This document shows, one piece after another, positions 35,680-45,637 of a stretch of DNA of 64,000 bases. This DNA comes from Saprospiraceae bacterium. GTDB taxonomy: Bacteria > Bacteroidota > Bacteroidia > Chitinophagales > Saprospiraceae. The position numbers were made by a program, and so were the translations under genes. The notes beneath the pieces were generated by a model, which was not told where the DNA came from, did not search any database, and saw only the letters and a program-made list of their open reading frames with translations. Each line of letters starts with the position of its first letter. Position 1 is the stretch's first letter. Where the stretch lies: contig JANWXM010000005.1 of assembly GCA_025055285.1 (NCBI GenBank), positions 1 to 64,000 of the forward strand, written 5' to 3'.

Positions 35680-37010
35680 TCAATAGCTCGCAAAGAATTA
35701 GGCTGCGATTTTTCCAAGGTCATACAGTTTTCCGATTTCGGGATGATTTTTTGTGAGGTTCAGAAACTCGGCGAGCATGTCAAAAATTCGGTCGGTCATC
35801 CGTTCATTGAAATCCTGCGTTTTAACGTCGACCATCGAGAATGGCCTCCTCTGTCTTTTGTCTTTGGATAGGGAGTGGACGGCTTTGGCAACGGATACGG
35901 CGGTTAGCCACAAGTTGAAGGGGGATTCCAGCGCTTTTGGGTGCCGGTTTTGAGCATCGGCTAGGCCGGTGTGTCGCTTGGCGTCGCGGTACAAGAACTC
36001 CACTTGCAAGCGGCTTTTGTACCGTGACCAGATGTCTTGGGCCGGGAATTTCAAATCCGTGCTGCAGATGAAGCGCTTGACTGATTTGACGACGCCGTCT
36101 TGGTTTAGTTCATGGACGATGGCAATGTTAACCACGCGTCTGAGCGATTTGACAACGAAAGCCACGCCTGCGTAAATACGATGACTCTCCTTCTGGGCGA
36201 CGCACGGCAGTTGCTGGGCGTCCACCTTTCGGGCCGAAAAGCGGTCGCCATATTTTTTAGGCTGCCTTCTTCGGCCCTCCTTTTTGGGTGGTAGCGCGTA
36301 AGGTAGCACCGCATCGTCGCGCAGGCGGGTGATGACCTCAAGGCCGCTTTCGAGCGCTGTGTCCACAAAGGATTTCTTGCAAAAGAAGGCATCGACTGCT
36401 AAATATCGGCTCCTTTTGAGCCGTTTGGGCGCCTGTTGCCTCAACAGGTGATTGTGTAAATCCCTCAGCCTCTGGCTCTGTTGTGGCAAGGTTTGGGCTG
36501 CTAAATCGTGCACCGCTGGGTTGGCCTGTACGTCCACCGCCGCAAAACCGCACCATTCCAGAACTCACTGCGCCCTCTTTGCACAGCCAGACCAAAAGTA
36601 GCCATGCCGGGCATGCGCTTGCCGCGCTTAGAAAGGTAAGAAGGGTCAAAGGCAATCAGGCGTGCATGGCCAGGGCATTTGTCGGTCAAGAGCCGGTTAA
36701 ACGTCTGAAAATCAGAGTCCTTCTAGTGGTGGTTGCAGTAGATCAGTTCGTTCTTTTGGCCGCAGTACTCAGCATTCAAACTAGGTGTACTGGCTGCAAA
36801 GAGACAAGAACAAGCCCATGTGGTGGTCAAAAAAATCGCGTTGCCATTTGTTCACATTCGGCATTTGCTGTGGCATTGTGCTTATGAGCGTTTCGACGTT
36901 CATGAGCAGAAGTTGTTGGGTTGATGTTTCGTACCACAAGCCTAAACTTTTGCCCTTTTTCATCTCAACGTTTTCAAACCGGATAAGCCAGTTTCTTTAC
37001 GAAGTGTTGA
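35680..37010 (-). mobile_element. Degenerate full-length insertion sequence (IS4-like, DDE transposase)
   Basis: This 1.3-kb element lies on the minus strand. Its right end on the plus strand, ccagtttctttacgaag (36988-37004), and its left end, gctcgcaaagaattagg (35686-35702), are imperfect inverted repeats sharing cgYaaagaa. Both match the ends of the 2584-2890 remnant; the alignment extends to a terminal TCAA. No target duplication is visible (flanks gatatgtcga and ttcttaataa). The transposase inside is broken. Confidence 0.72.
35698..36963 (-). pseudogene. Broken transposase of the IS at 35680-37010
   Basis: The start MKKGKSLGLWYETSTQQ (36963) reads to a TAG at 36781-36783. The next homologous block (TDKCPGHARLIAFDPSYLSKRGKRMPG, about 36689-36590) is in a second frame; IAFDPSYLSK carries a probable catalytic Asp. 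The rest (FWSGCAKRAQ, then CGFAAVDV, to LGKIAA at 35698) returns to the first frame but crosses a TGA near 36554, where a Trp is expected. So there are at least two stops and two frame changes. The 279-codon remainder keeps SRYLAVDAFFCKKSF and VEFLYRDAKRHTGL (probable second Asp and Glu). It cannot make an active enzyme. Confidence 0.82.
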
Positions 37011-37169
37011 TTCTTAATAAGAGCAGATTTTTTCTAAGCAAATTAGGCGACTGAAAGGCTATCATGCACAGGACTTCGATAATAAATTCTGCTTTTGTTT
37101 GCCTGCTACTCCAGATTTTTGCCTTCTCCACGATGAGCCACCTTGGTGGCCTTTGTTGAATACGACCGC

Positions 37170-39692
37170 ATGCGACTGATTTTACTTAGCCTATTCTTAC
37201 TCTTCCTTTACATGCCGGCCGAAACTCAACCTTCATTTGTGCCGCTACGCCAGCCGATTCAGGGGACTTGGTCGTTCCGCAGGGCTCATACGGGCGAGTG
37301 GTTGCCCACTCAAGTGCCTACAAGTATCCATACTGCTTTGCTGGCTACGGGCCAAATAGAGGACCCTTTCTATGGAGCTAACGAAGAGAAACTCCAGTGG
37401 ATTGAACGGGAGGAATGGGAGTTTCGCTGCACTTTTGATGTTTCCACTGCTATTCTTGAGCGAAAGCATATTCAACTCATTTTCCGAGGCATAGATACTT
37501 ATGCACATATTTTTCTCAACGATAGCCTTATTCTAGAAACGGAGAACATGTTCCGTACCTGGAAGGCCGATGTCAAGCATTTGCTTAAGCCTACGGGGAA
37601 CGAATTACACATTTATTTTGAAAGCCCTATTAGAAAGGTAGAACCTGAGTGGCAAGCGCTAGGTTATGAATTGCCCGGCGGCATTCGGACGATGACGCGC
37701 AAGGCGCAATTCCACTACGGCTGGGATTGGGGGCCGCGCTTTGTTGGGTGTGGCATCTTGAAGGCTCCTGAGTTGCTAGCATGGGACGATTTTTTGATAG
37801 AAGATCTTTTCATCGCTGTCCAGCAGATTACTGAAAAAGAGGCGAAAATGGTTGCTCGCTTTCGCTATCGGGCCGACATGCCTATGCTCCTTGAGGTTTC
37901 TCTTCTAGAGGGGCGGCGAAAGAGCATCGAATCGCGCGACATTCAGTCTGGCCTTTGGGAGGACTCCATCACATTCAGCGTATCTAATCCGCGTCTCTGG
38001 TGGTGCGCTGGCATGGGCGAGCCATATTTGTACGACTTTACTGTAGAATTTAAACGCGGGTATCAACTTATTGAGCGGCGCCAAGTACGCACGGGCATAC
38101 GCACTATAGAGCTCGTCACAGAGCCAGATGCTCAGGGCCAAACTTTTTATTTCCGCCTTAATGGCAAACCTATCTTCATCCGGGGCGCTAACTATATACC
38201 AATGGATATTTTCCAAGACCGCGTCACACCTCAACACTATCAGCGCTTGCTTGATGACGTTTTGGCAGCCAACATGAATATGTTGAGAGTGTGGGGCGGC
38301 GGCATCTATGAAGATGACGCCTTCTACGAGCTATGCGATGCTCGAGGCATCTTAATCTGGCAAGATTTCATGTACGCTTGCGCAATGTATCCGGGCGGAG
38401 GTCGATTCCTGAAAAACGCCGCCATAGAAGCTCTGGAACAGATCGAGCGCTTGCGCCAGCATCCATGCATTGCCCTGTGGTGTGGCAACAACGAAAACAA
38501 CGAAGGCTGGCACCACTGGGGCTGGCAAATGGTTTTCAATGAGGCGCAGCGCAGGCAAATATGGCGAGACTATCAGATCCTCTTTCAAGACTTACTCCCT
38601 GTCTATGTGGCCAATTACGCAGGTGGTGTGCCTTATTGGGAAAGCTCGCCTAAATTCGGCCGCAGTAATCCTAGATCTCTAAGCGAAGGAGATGCTCACT
38701 ACTGGGGCGTTTGGCACGACGAGGAACCCTTCGAAGTATTTAACAAGAAAGTGCCGCGCTTCATGAGTGAATTTGGCTTTCAATCATTTCCCGACTGGGC
38801 TACTATTGAGGCTTTTACCCAACCCGAAGACCGCCTTTTAGACAGCCGAGTCATGCTCATTCATCAAAAGCATCCGCGCGGCAATGCCCTTATCGCTGAG
38901 TACTTGCGGCGCGACTTCCGCGTTCCTCAGTCGTTTGAGGATTTCGTCTATGTTAGTCAAATCCTTCAAGCTGAGGGCATGCGCATCGGTATTGAAGCTC
39001 ACCGACGCAACAAGCCCTATTGCATGGGCACGCTTTATTGGCAACTGAACGATGTTTGGCCCGTGGCTTCATGGTCAAGTGTAGACTATTATGGCCGCTG
39101 GAAGGCTCTGCATTACTACGTGCGCGATGCTTTCCAGCCCGTTGTGATTCTGCCTATCATAGAAGATGGCCTACTCAAAATCTTCGGGTCTACCGACCTG
39201 CCCCATGACTCCATACCAGTTTCCCTAAATATTCGAGCGCTTACGTTCAAAGGCAAGCGCTTAAGCGAAGTTGCTATTTCTAACCTCACATTGCGACCTG
39301 ACTCAGCGCGCCTCCTCTGGCAAACACCCGTACGGACTCTGCTCGATCGCCGCAAGGAGGAAGAGGCGCTAGCAGATATTCGACTGCTTTCTTCTACAGG
39401 CGAATTGCTCCATCGACGCATCGTCTATTTTGCTCCGCCCAAAAAACTTCTATTACCAGAAACAACCGTTTCTTTACGCGTTGTCGCTACTGACAACGGC
39501 TATCAATTAGAACTAGAGAGCCCAGCTCTAGCCAAAAATGTCCATCTGAGCACCAGTATACCTGGGCGCTTCTCTGACAACTATTTTGACCTGCTGCCAG
39601 GCGAACGTCGCACTGTGCTATTTACTACTACACGCCAACTCGAAGCACCTGAACAAGCCTTTCGAATACGACATCTGCGACAAACTTGGTGA
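37170..39692 (+). CDS. Glycoside hydrolase family 2, beta-mannosidase-like
   Basis: The ATG at 37170 begins a signal peptide (MRLILLSLFLLFLYMPAETQ), giving 840 residues; the frame is open 27 bp further up. It has an N-terminal jelly-roll sugar-binding domain (residues 25-190, with HIFLNDSLILETENMFRTW), an Ig-like domain, and the TIM barrel with acid/base Glu442 in WCGNNENNEGW and nucleophile Glu534 in RFMSEFGFQSF. HYGWDWGPRFVGCGI and RGANYIPMD are typical of beta-mannosidases in GH2. It should release mannose from beta-mannosides in the periplasm. No SusC/SusD pair or other polysaccharide locus surrounds it. It lies just beyond the dead IS. Confidence 0.9.
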   Translation: MRLILLSLFLLFLYMPAETQPSFVPLRQPIQGTWSFRRAHTGEWLPTQVPTSIHTALLATGQIEDPFYGANEEKLQWIEREEWEFRCTFDVSTAILERKHIQLIFRGIDTYAHIFLNDSLILETENMFRTWKADVKHLLKPTGNELHIYFESPIRKVEPEWQALGYELPGGIRTMTRKAQFHYGWDWGPRFVGCGILKAPELLAWDDFLIEDLFIAVQQITEKEAKMVARFRYRADMPMLLEVSLLEGRRKSIESRDIQSGLWEDSITFSVSNPRLWWCAGMGEPYLYDFTVEFKRGYQLIERRQVRTGIRTIELVTEPDAQGQTFYFRLNGKPIFIRGANYIPMDIFQDRVTPQHYQRLLDDVLAANMNMLRVWGGGIYEDDAFYELCDARGILIWQDFMYACAMYPGGGRFLKNAAIEALEQIERLRQHPCIALWCGNNENNEGWHHWGWQMVFNEAQRRQIWRDYQILFQDLLPVYVANYAGGVPYWESSPKFGRSNPRSLSEGDAHYWGVWHDEEPFEVFNKKVPRFMSEFGFQSFPDWATIEAFTQPEDRLLDSRVMLIHQKHPRGNALIAEYLRRDFRVPQSFEDFVYVSQILQAEGMRIGIEAHRRNKPYCMGTLYWQLNDVWPVASWSSVDYYGRWKALHYYVRDAFQPVVILPIIEDGLLKIFGSTDLPHDSIPVSLNIRALTFKGKRLSEVAISNLTLRPDSARLLWQTPVRTLLDRRKEEEALADIRLLSSTGELLHRRIVYFAPPKKLLLPETTVSLRVVATDNGYQLELESPALAKNVHLSTSIPGRFSDNYFDLLPGERRTVLFTTTRQLEAPEQAFRIRHLRQTW

Positions 39693-39976
39693 AAAACTAA
39701 GCAACCTACCTTCGCTATTGTTTTCTTCACCTCTAATTAAGGTGGATTAAGTAAAACCTTCGGCCTCTGGGAGTGTAAGGCTAGAGTGCGTTGTCGAACA
39801 GCTTTTGCCAGCATAGGGAACATTCTTGCAAGTCTTTGTTGCTCTGCAGCCTAGCAAATCCATGGTTTGTGGCTAACTTTTTTGGCTTGGATTGAACATT
39901 TTCTACCACCCAATCATTATTTTTCGGGAAATTCTCCAAATACATTCATTCACCCTTTAAGAATTTTTTCTGAGCA

Positions 39977-40903
39977 ATGAATGCATTTCCTTTACGCCTT
40001 TCCTATGCTATAATTTGTTCAGGTCTTCTTTGGTGGAATAATGTCTCAAAACTATTTGCTCAAAAAGATGACCTACTTTCTCTTTTAGAGGAGGAAGAGG
40101 AAATCGAATACACCACAGCCAGTTTCAAGACCACACGCGTAGTCAACGGGCATTCCATTGAAAATACGGCGGCTGGTGTGCTAGACTTCAAAATCTTCCA
40201 CCGCTTTTCGCCTCTTAACCAGGGACTATACGATGCATTTGGCCTCGACGGCGCCACTATCCGCGTTGGATTAGACTACGGCATCTCAGATCGTCTCATG
40301 GTTGGGATTGGGCGAAATAGCAAGGAAAAAATTTACGATGGCTTTCTAAAATATAAGATTTTGCGACAGTCAACGGGCAAACGCAACATGCCTATTAGTT
40401 TATCTGCGGTGGTTGATGCACAAATCAGAACCATACGCTTTGCTAATCCAGAAAGGGATAATCGCTTTTCTTCGCGTTTGTACTACACTTTTCAGGTATT
40501 GTTGGCTCGTAAGTTCAACGATTACCTGACGTTGCAGCTAATGCCGACTTTAGTACACCGCAATTTAGTGGCCACTCGGGCGGAGAAGAACGACGTATAT
40601 TCGATTGGGTTGGCAGGGCGCATTCGGCTCACACGCCGCGTCACGCTTAATGCGGAATATTACTATGTTTTTCCCAATCAGTTAGCGCCTCAATATGTCA
40701 ATGTGTTGTCCGTAGGTTTCGACGTTGAGACGGGAGGGCATGTGTTTCAGCTTCACTTTACCAATTCGGCTGATATGACGTATAAAGGCTTTATTACAGA
40801 AACGACAGACCGATGGTTTGGCACCCCTAGTGGCATTCGATTCGGATTTAATATTTCGCGCGTGTTTACAGTGATCAAGCCGCCGGAATTTCGCAAAAAC
40901 TAA
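39977..40903 (+). CDS. DUF5777 family beta-barrel protein, probably outer membrane
   Basis: This 308-residue protein has an N-terminal hydrophobic stretch (LSYAIICSGLLWWNNVSKLFA) as signal peptide and an acidic run (LLEEEEEIEY). Alternating-residue strands follow, such as TIRVGLDYGISDRLMVGIGRN and YDGFLKYKILRQ, with a motif FKTTRVVNGHSIENTAAGVLDFKIFHRFSP that is typical of DUF5777. A C-terminal ending in FGFNISRVF fits a porin-like barrel. Family function is unknown; members often lie near cytochrome or lipid-peroxidation genes, which is not the case here. It converges on the S66 peptidase gene with 1 bp between stops. Confidence 0.8.
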   Translation: MNAFPLRLSYAIICSGLLWWNNVSKLFAQKDDLLSLLEEEEEIEYTTASFKTTRVVNGHSIENTAAGVLDFKIFHRFSPLNQGLYDAFGLDGATIRVGLDYGISDRLMVGIGRNSKEKIYDGFLKYKILRQSTGKRNMPISLSAVVDAQIRTIRFANPERDNRFSSRLYYTFQVLLARKFNDYLTLQLMPTLVHRNLVATRAEKNDVYSIGLAGRIRLTRRVTLNAEYYYVFPNQLAPQYVNVLSVGFDVETGGHVFQLHFTNSADMTYKGFITETTDRWFGTPSGIRFGFNISRVFTVIKPPEFRKN

Positions 40904-40904
40904 C

Positions 40905-41930
40905 TCAAATACAGGCCGGCTCCAACAACGTAAGAGAAATCTTATCTGCATCTAACTCTGCGCGAATGCCATAAGGCAGTGTTGCTTGGTTATTCATATG
41001 CCCAAAGGGCAGGCCATAGGCAATGGGCATCCCTAAATTACCTAGACAGAAATGAAGGGTTTCGGCCAACGAGAAGGAGAAATCACCAGTTTTAGGGCCA
41101 CAGTCTATGAAAGTACCTAGGGCAATGCCAGCGGCTTTGCGCAGGTCAGTAGCCTGCAGCAGCTGAGTAAACATGCGATCTATGCGATAGGGCTGTTCGC
41201 CAATGTCTTCGATAAAGACGATTTTACCGCGAAAGGACGGTTGAAAAGGTGTGCCCACCAAGGCGGTCAGTAGGGTAAGGTTCCCTCCGATAAGGACACC
41301 ACTAGCTTTTCCAGGGGATATAGTCATTGGGGGCGGGTCTATGGCAAAAGGCGAAGCAGTGAGCGTGTAAGGCACTTGGGGTTCGACAAGCACAGCCTGT
41401 AAATATTGAAGCGTGTCAGGAGGTAAAAGAGCAGATGCTCCTGGAGCATGGAAGGTAACAAGCCCTGCCTTTTGTCCAATGGCAATATGGAGGGCAGTGA
41501 TGTCGCTATAGCCGATAAATGGCTTAGGATTGCGGGCAATTAGGCGAAAGTCAACGCGAGGGAGGATGCGCGTAGCGCCATACCCTCCTCGACCGCACCA
41601 AACGGCATCTATTGCAGCGTCGGCGAAGGCCCAGTGCAAATCCCGAAGGCGATCAGCATCCTCGCCCGCTAGATAACCTTTTCGATGGCGCAAGGCTGTT
41701 CCTTCGCGCACGCTATAACCCAGTGTAGAGAGGTTAGTGAGGGCTTGTTGCAGCCGCTCATCCGACAGAGGACCCGCGGGTGCTATTAGCGCAATTGTAG
41801 CTCCCGGACTTAAACGAGGAGTCCGGCGACGCGGATTCTTAGAAACAGCGCTTTTCTTGTCTATTGCTTCAGTTATCCATAGCCCGGCAGCGCTCAATAC
41901 TGTGTTTTGTATAAAATAACGACGCGTCAT
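40905..41930 (-). CDS. LD-carboxypeptidase (peptidase family S66)
   Basis: This 341-residue protein begins with a signal-like MTRRYFIQNTVLSAAGLW (the arginine pair suggests possible Tat export). The catalytic triad fits S66: Ser142 in FIGYSDITAL, Glu241 in IVFIEDIGEQPYRIDRM and His311 in GLPFGHMNNQATLP. WCGRGGYGATRILP precedes the serine. The enzyme removes the terminal D-Ala from muramoyl tetrapeptides in cell-wall recycling, or cleaves related LD-peptides such as microcin C7 in self-immunity members. Isolated context favours wall recycling. Confidence 0.92.
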   Translation of the reverse strand: MTRRYFIQNTVLSAAGLWITEAIDKKSAVSKNPRRRTPRLSPGATIALIAPAGPLSDERLQQALTNLSTLGYSVREGTALRHRKGYLAGEDADRLRDLHWAFADAAIDAVWCGRGGYGATRILPRVDFRLIARNPKPFIGYSDITALHIAIGQKAGLVTFHAPGASALLPPDTLQYLQAVLVEPQVPYTLTASPFAIDPPPMTISPGKASGVLIGGNLTLLTALVGTPFQPSFRGKIVFIEDIGEQPYRIDRMFTQLLQATDLRKAAGIALGTFIDCGPKTGDFSFSLAETLHFCLGNLGMPIAYGLPFGHMNNQATLPYGIRAELDADKISLTLLEPACI

Positions 41931-42024
41931 AACGAATGAACTCCATTTAGGAGAAATACCGCAATTTTTTAAGAAAACAATGTTTTATTGCGCACAAAAC
42001 TCCGTTGAATTGTTCGTTATCCAG

Positions 42025-42032
42025 TAGTTTTG
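42025..42032 (+). promoter_or_regulatory. Bacteroidetes -7 promoter element upstream of the T9SS reprolysin-like gene
   Basis: tagttttg matches TAnnTTTG. A gttg at 42004-42007 lies 17 bp upstream and could be a weak -33 element. Start codons at 42054 or 42075 are both downstream of it. Confidence 0.45.
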
Positions 42033-42074
42033 TCTCTGAAAAAATTAATTCTTATGAGACCCGTCTGCCAACAA

Positions 42075-45000
42075 ATGAAACGGTCTTCCCTTCTAATCTT
42101 GACCGCCTTCGTATTCCTACCCTCTACTTTTCTGGCACAAAGCCTCAAGCCTGTTCCTCAGAACGTGCGCGACCTGCGCGCGAGGGGCGCCGAATTTGTA
42201 CCTGTATCGGTCTTCTCCTTAGCACACCGTCCATATCCTGGAGCAGAGAATGTTGTGCGAAAGGCAACGTTTTTGGAGCTAGATTTTACGCGACTCAAGG
42301 CGCTATGCGATAAACGCCCGCCTTATATAACGCTAGCACTGCCAACGAGTTCAGGGCTGCTCCATGTCGATCTGTACGAAGAATCGCCGCTTAGCGCACG
42401 CTTCCGTGTAGAGACGAACCTCGGGCCAGCTTCCTATGAAGCAGGGGTTTATTATCGCGGTTGCGTTCGAGGTGACTACACTTCTTTGGCGTCTTTCAGT
42501 TTTTTCGAAACGGAGCTTATGGGTTTTGTTTCTAGCAATACCGTGGGTAATTTGGTAATTGGACGCATGGAGTTGCCGCAGAATAACCGCTTGTATGTCG
42601 CCTACGCTGAACATGACTTGCTATCTCGACCGGCGTTTTCCTGTACGGTACTTGAACGCCCGGGTGGCTCTGAGCCCGGACCGAAAAAAATTGAGCAACC
42701 CGAAAACGTTCCTGGTTGCATCGAGGTCTTTGTCGAGTGCGATCATGAACTGTTTACTAACAAAAATTCTTCTGTAGCGCAAACAGTTAATTATGCTTCT
42801 GGTCTATTCAATCAAGTAGCTACTCTCTACAACAACGAGCAAATTTCTACAGTCATTTCGCGCATTTACGTATGGGTCACTCCGGACAGCTATAGCACGA
42901 GTTCATCTTCTGAGGCCTTAGATGACTTTAAGGCGCTCAGAACCTCCTTTGATGGCGATTTAGCGCACTTATTCAGTTTGGGAGGTAGTGGTTTGGGCGG
43001 CATTGCTTATTTAGATGTGCTTTGCGTACCAGGTTTTCAATATGCGTTTAGCGGCATTCATTCATCTTACGAGAATTTTCCCACGTATTCTTGGTCGGTC
43101 ATGGTCGTTGCGCATGAAATGGGGCATAATGTAGGATCACACCATACCCATTGGTGCGGCTGGCCGGGAGGGGCCATTGACGACTGCTATACGCCAGAGG
43201 GCAATTGTCCTCCTGGGCCTACTCCTACGAATGGTGGCACTATCATGAGTTACTGCCACCTAGTACCTGGCGTGGGCATCAATTTCAACAATGGCTTTGG
43301 TCCGCTTCCGGGCAACAAGATTCGAGACGAAACCACCTATGCTGCTAACAACGGCTGCATTCCAAATTCCTGCCCGCCTGCACCCTCATGCAACCCTCCT
43401 ACAAACATCACCGTGAGCAACATCACTAATAACTCTGCTCAGGTGAGCTGGGCGGCAGTGTCGGGCGCTACCGGCTATACTTTACAGTATCGGGTAGTTG
43501 GCGTCAACAGCTGGACGACAGTCAACAACGCCACCAGTCCTCACACTTTAACTGGTTTAAGTAGCGGCACGGATTATGAGGTTCAACTGCGTTCTGTTTG
43601 TGGCAACAATAACTCACCTTACTACGCTGGTGTCATCTTCACTACTACAGGTACGCCTTGTAATGCGCCCACAGACTTAGCAGTAGTAAGCACCTCGAAC
43701 AACAGTGCTACAATAGACTGGACGCAGAGTGGCCCGGCTCCCCAAAGCTGGGACATCGAGTATGGTCTAACTGGTTTTGCTCAGGGCACGGGCACAGTAG
43801 TGAGCACAACCTCTCACCCCTATACCTTGACAGGTCTTCAACACAGCGTCATTTATCAATGCTATGTGCGCGCTAATTGCGGCTCCAGTGGCTACAGTAC
43901 CTGGACTGGTCCGCTGAATATTTCTATGCCTTTACTCAACAATGAAGCTCAGCATGCTATTGAAATTACAGTAGATGCCCCCTGTCCGGGAGTCAACCCA
44001 TTCCGAAATACCGGAGCTAGCACTTCGAGCGGTGAATACAATCCCATTCCCGCTAACGGCGGTTATTGGGCTACCAATATAAGCCATACTGTTTGGTTCA
44101 AATTCGTCGCCCCAGCTTCAGGGACGGTGAAAATTACTACTGACCTTAGTCCACAGGGAACGCTAGACGACACGCAAGTAGCCCTGTATTCTACCAATAC
44201 ACCTAATAATTATAGCAGCCATAAATTCCTCTCTTCTAATGAAGACGGCGGAACAGTGGGAGGAGGCTACAACACCGTACTTTACTACACAGGTCTCACT
44301 CCGGGGACAACTTACTACCTGCAAGTAGATGGCTATGGTAATCAGACAGGCACTTTTTGCTTAGAGGTACACGAAACCGTTGTGTTGCCTGCTTTGAGCA
44401 CTACTTGCACTAATTACGTACGTTCTATAAATGGCAGTACTAACCCCGACCGGTGGTTTAACATCTATACTCAACCTACTCCCTTCAACATTGGATTGCC
44501 TATTTTAGCCATTAAAACACCCCACAACCTAGGCAACGTTACTGTCCGTGCTATCCGCACCAATAGCCCTGCATTCCACAACAATCATTTTTACATGCAG
44601 CGCTATTTTGACATTAGCTGCACGAATAACGCTAATCAACCTAAAATGGTGCGAACCCTACACACGAACAACGAGTTGACCGCGCTCGTCAATGCCTCAG
44701 GATACAATGGTACGTATGCAGACTTGCTCATGACTCACTACGACGGCCCCAACGAGGACTGTACACCCACCAACAACAGTGGTTCATTTACTACGCTGAC
44801 GCCTGTGGCGGCGCCAGTGGGCAATGCCGGTGTTTTTTGGATAGAAGCTCAAGTGCCCGGTTTTTCGGAAATTGGGGCGCGCTTTCCCTTTTCTCCCTTA
44901 CCTGTAGAACTTATTAGCCTTTCGGCGCGCGCCCGTCAACAAGACAACCTGCTAGAGTGGAATGTGGGTCAAGAACAGCGGCTAGCGGCTTACCATGTAG

Positions 45001-45440
45001 AGCGCTCTGTGGATGGCTTCTCTGGTTGGATAGAACGAGGCGTCGTTGCGGCCCAAGGCAGGTCAGCCTACCAATTTGCCGATGTCCATCCGCCGCGTGA
45101 AGTTTACTATCGCTTGCGCATGCGCGACCTCGACGGAACTGTTCAATACTCACCTACCGTGCGTGTACAACGCGAAGACGAGGCAGCACCGGGTTGGCTC
45201 AGCGTTCGACCCAATCCGGCTACACAGCATGCTGTTTTCGAATATCGCCTTCCGGCAGGCGAGAGCGCTCAATTGCAAATACTAGACCTCATGGGCCGCT
45301 GGGTAGCACATGCCTGGCTGCCACCCGAGAGTACCCAAACCGAAGTAATGCTGAAAGACCTACCTGCTGGAACTTATTTTGCCCATTGGATCGCTGCTTC
45401 GCAGCGCAGTCCGAGCGTTCGCTTACAAGTGAAGCACTAA
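42075..45440 (+). CDS. Secreted reprolysin-like (M12B-type) metalloprotease with fibronectin III domains and T9SS signal
   Basis: The ATG at 42075 starts a signal peptide (MKRSSLLILTAFVFLPSTFLAQ); an ATG at 42054 is also possible. It has 1,121 residues. The zinc site is HEMGHNVGSHH (His347, His351, His357; HExxHxxGxxH), with the Met-turn GGTIMSYCH. Two fibronectin type III domains follow (CNPPTNITVSNITNNSAQVSW and CNAPTDLAVVSTSNNSATIDW), then a PPC-like beta domain (VWFKFVAPASGTVKITTDL ... YYLQVDGYG). The last 90 residues are a type A sorting domain (LSVRPNPATQHAVFEY ... LPAGTYFAHW). It should be exported by T9SS and degrade proteins at the surface or outside. It is a single gene. Confidence 0.92.
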   Translation: MKRSSLLILTAFVFLPSTFLAQSLKPVPQNVRDLRARGAEFVPVSVFSLAHRPYPGAENVVRKATFLELDFTRLKALCDKRPPYITLALPTSSGLLHVDLYEESPLSARFRVETNLGPASYEAGVYYRGCVRGDYTSLASFSFFETELMGFVSSNTVGNLVIGRMELPQNNRLYVAYAEHDLLSRPAFSCTVLERPGGSEPGPKKIEQPENVPGCIEVFVECDHELFTNKNSSVAQTVNYASGLFNQVATLYNNEQISTVISRIYVWVTPDSYSTSSSSEALDDFKALRTSFDGDLAHLFSLGGSGLGGIAYLDVLCVPGFQYAFSGIHSSYENFPTYSWSVMVVAHEMGHNVGSHHTHWCGWPGGAIDDCYTPEGNCPPGPTPTNGGTIMSYCHLVPGVGINFNNGFGPLPGNKIRDETTYAANNGCIPNSCPPAPSCNPPTNITVSNITNNSAQVSWAAVSGATGYTLQYRVVGVNSWTTVNNATSPHTLTGLSSGTDYEVQLRSVCGNNNSPYYAGVIFTTTGTPCNAPTDLAVVSTSNNSATIDWTQSGPAPQSWDIEYGLTGFAQGTGTVVSTTSHPYTLTGLQHSVIYQCYVRANCGSSGYSTWTGPLNISMPLLNNEAQHAIEITVDAPCPGVNPFRNTGASTSSGEYNPIPANGGYWATNISHTVWFKFVAPASGTVKITTDLSPQGTLDDTQVALYSTNTPNNYSSHKFLSSNEDGGTVGGGYNTVLYYTGLTPGTTYYLQVDGYGNQTGTFCLEVHETVVLPALSTTCTNYVRSINGSTNPDRWFNIYTQPTPFNIGLPILAIKTPHNLGNVTVRAIRTNSPAFHNNHFYMQRYFDISCTNNANQPKMVRTLHTNNELTALVNASGYNGTYADLLMTHYDGPNEDCTPTNNSGSFTTLTPVAAPVGNAGVFWIEAQVPGFSEIGARFPFSPLPVELISLSARARQQDNLLEWNVGQEQRLAAYHVERSVDGFSGWIERGVVAAQGRSAYQFADVHPPREVYYRLRMRDLDGTVQYSPTVRVQREDEAAPGWLSVRPNPATQHAVFEYRLPAGESAQLQILDLMGRWVAHAWLPPESTQTEVMLKDLPAGTYFAHWIAASQRSPSVRLQVKH

Positions 45441-45637
45441 AGCAACGTCTTTGACGAACTTCCTTTTTTAAAAAATTTGCCTCTGAAATAAATTTCTTGA
45501 CCGTTTTACCGTCACTGAATGGAGGTTATAAATGACATCTTCTTGCCTAGAAAAATTAATCTTGTGACGAGTTTCTTGCGTCTTGCCTCTACCTATATTT
45601 AGGGCCTAAAATTTTTTATTCCCAAAATGGATTTTTT

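Noticed and set aside
41300-41540. Second-frame open stretches inside the S66 peptidase and other large genes
   Set aside because: They follow the codon bias of the true gene in other frames and have no start context or motifs.
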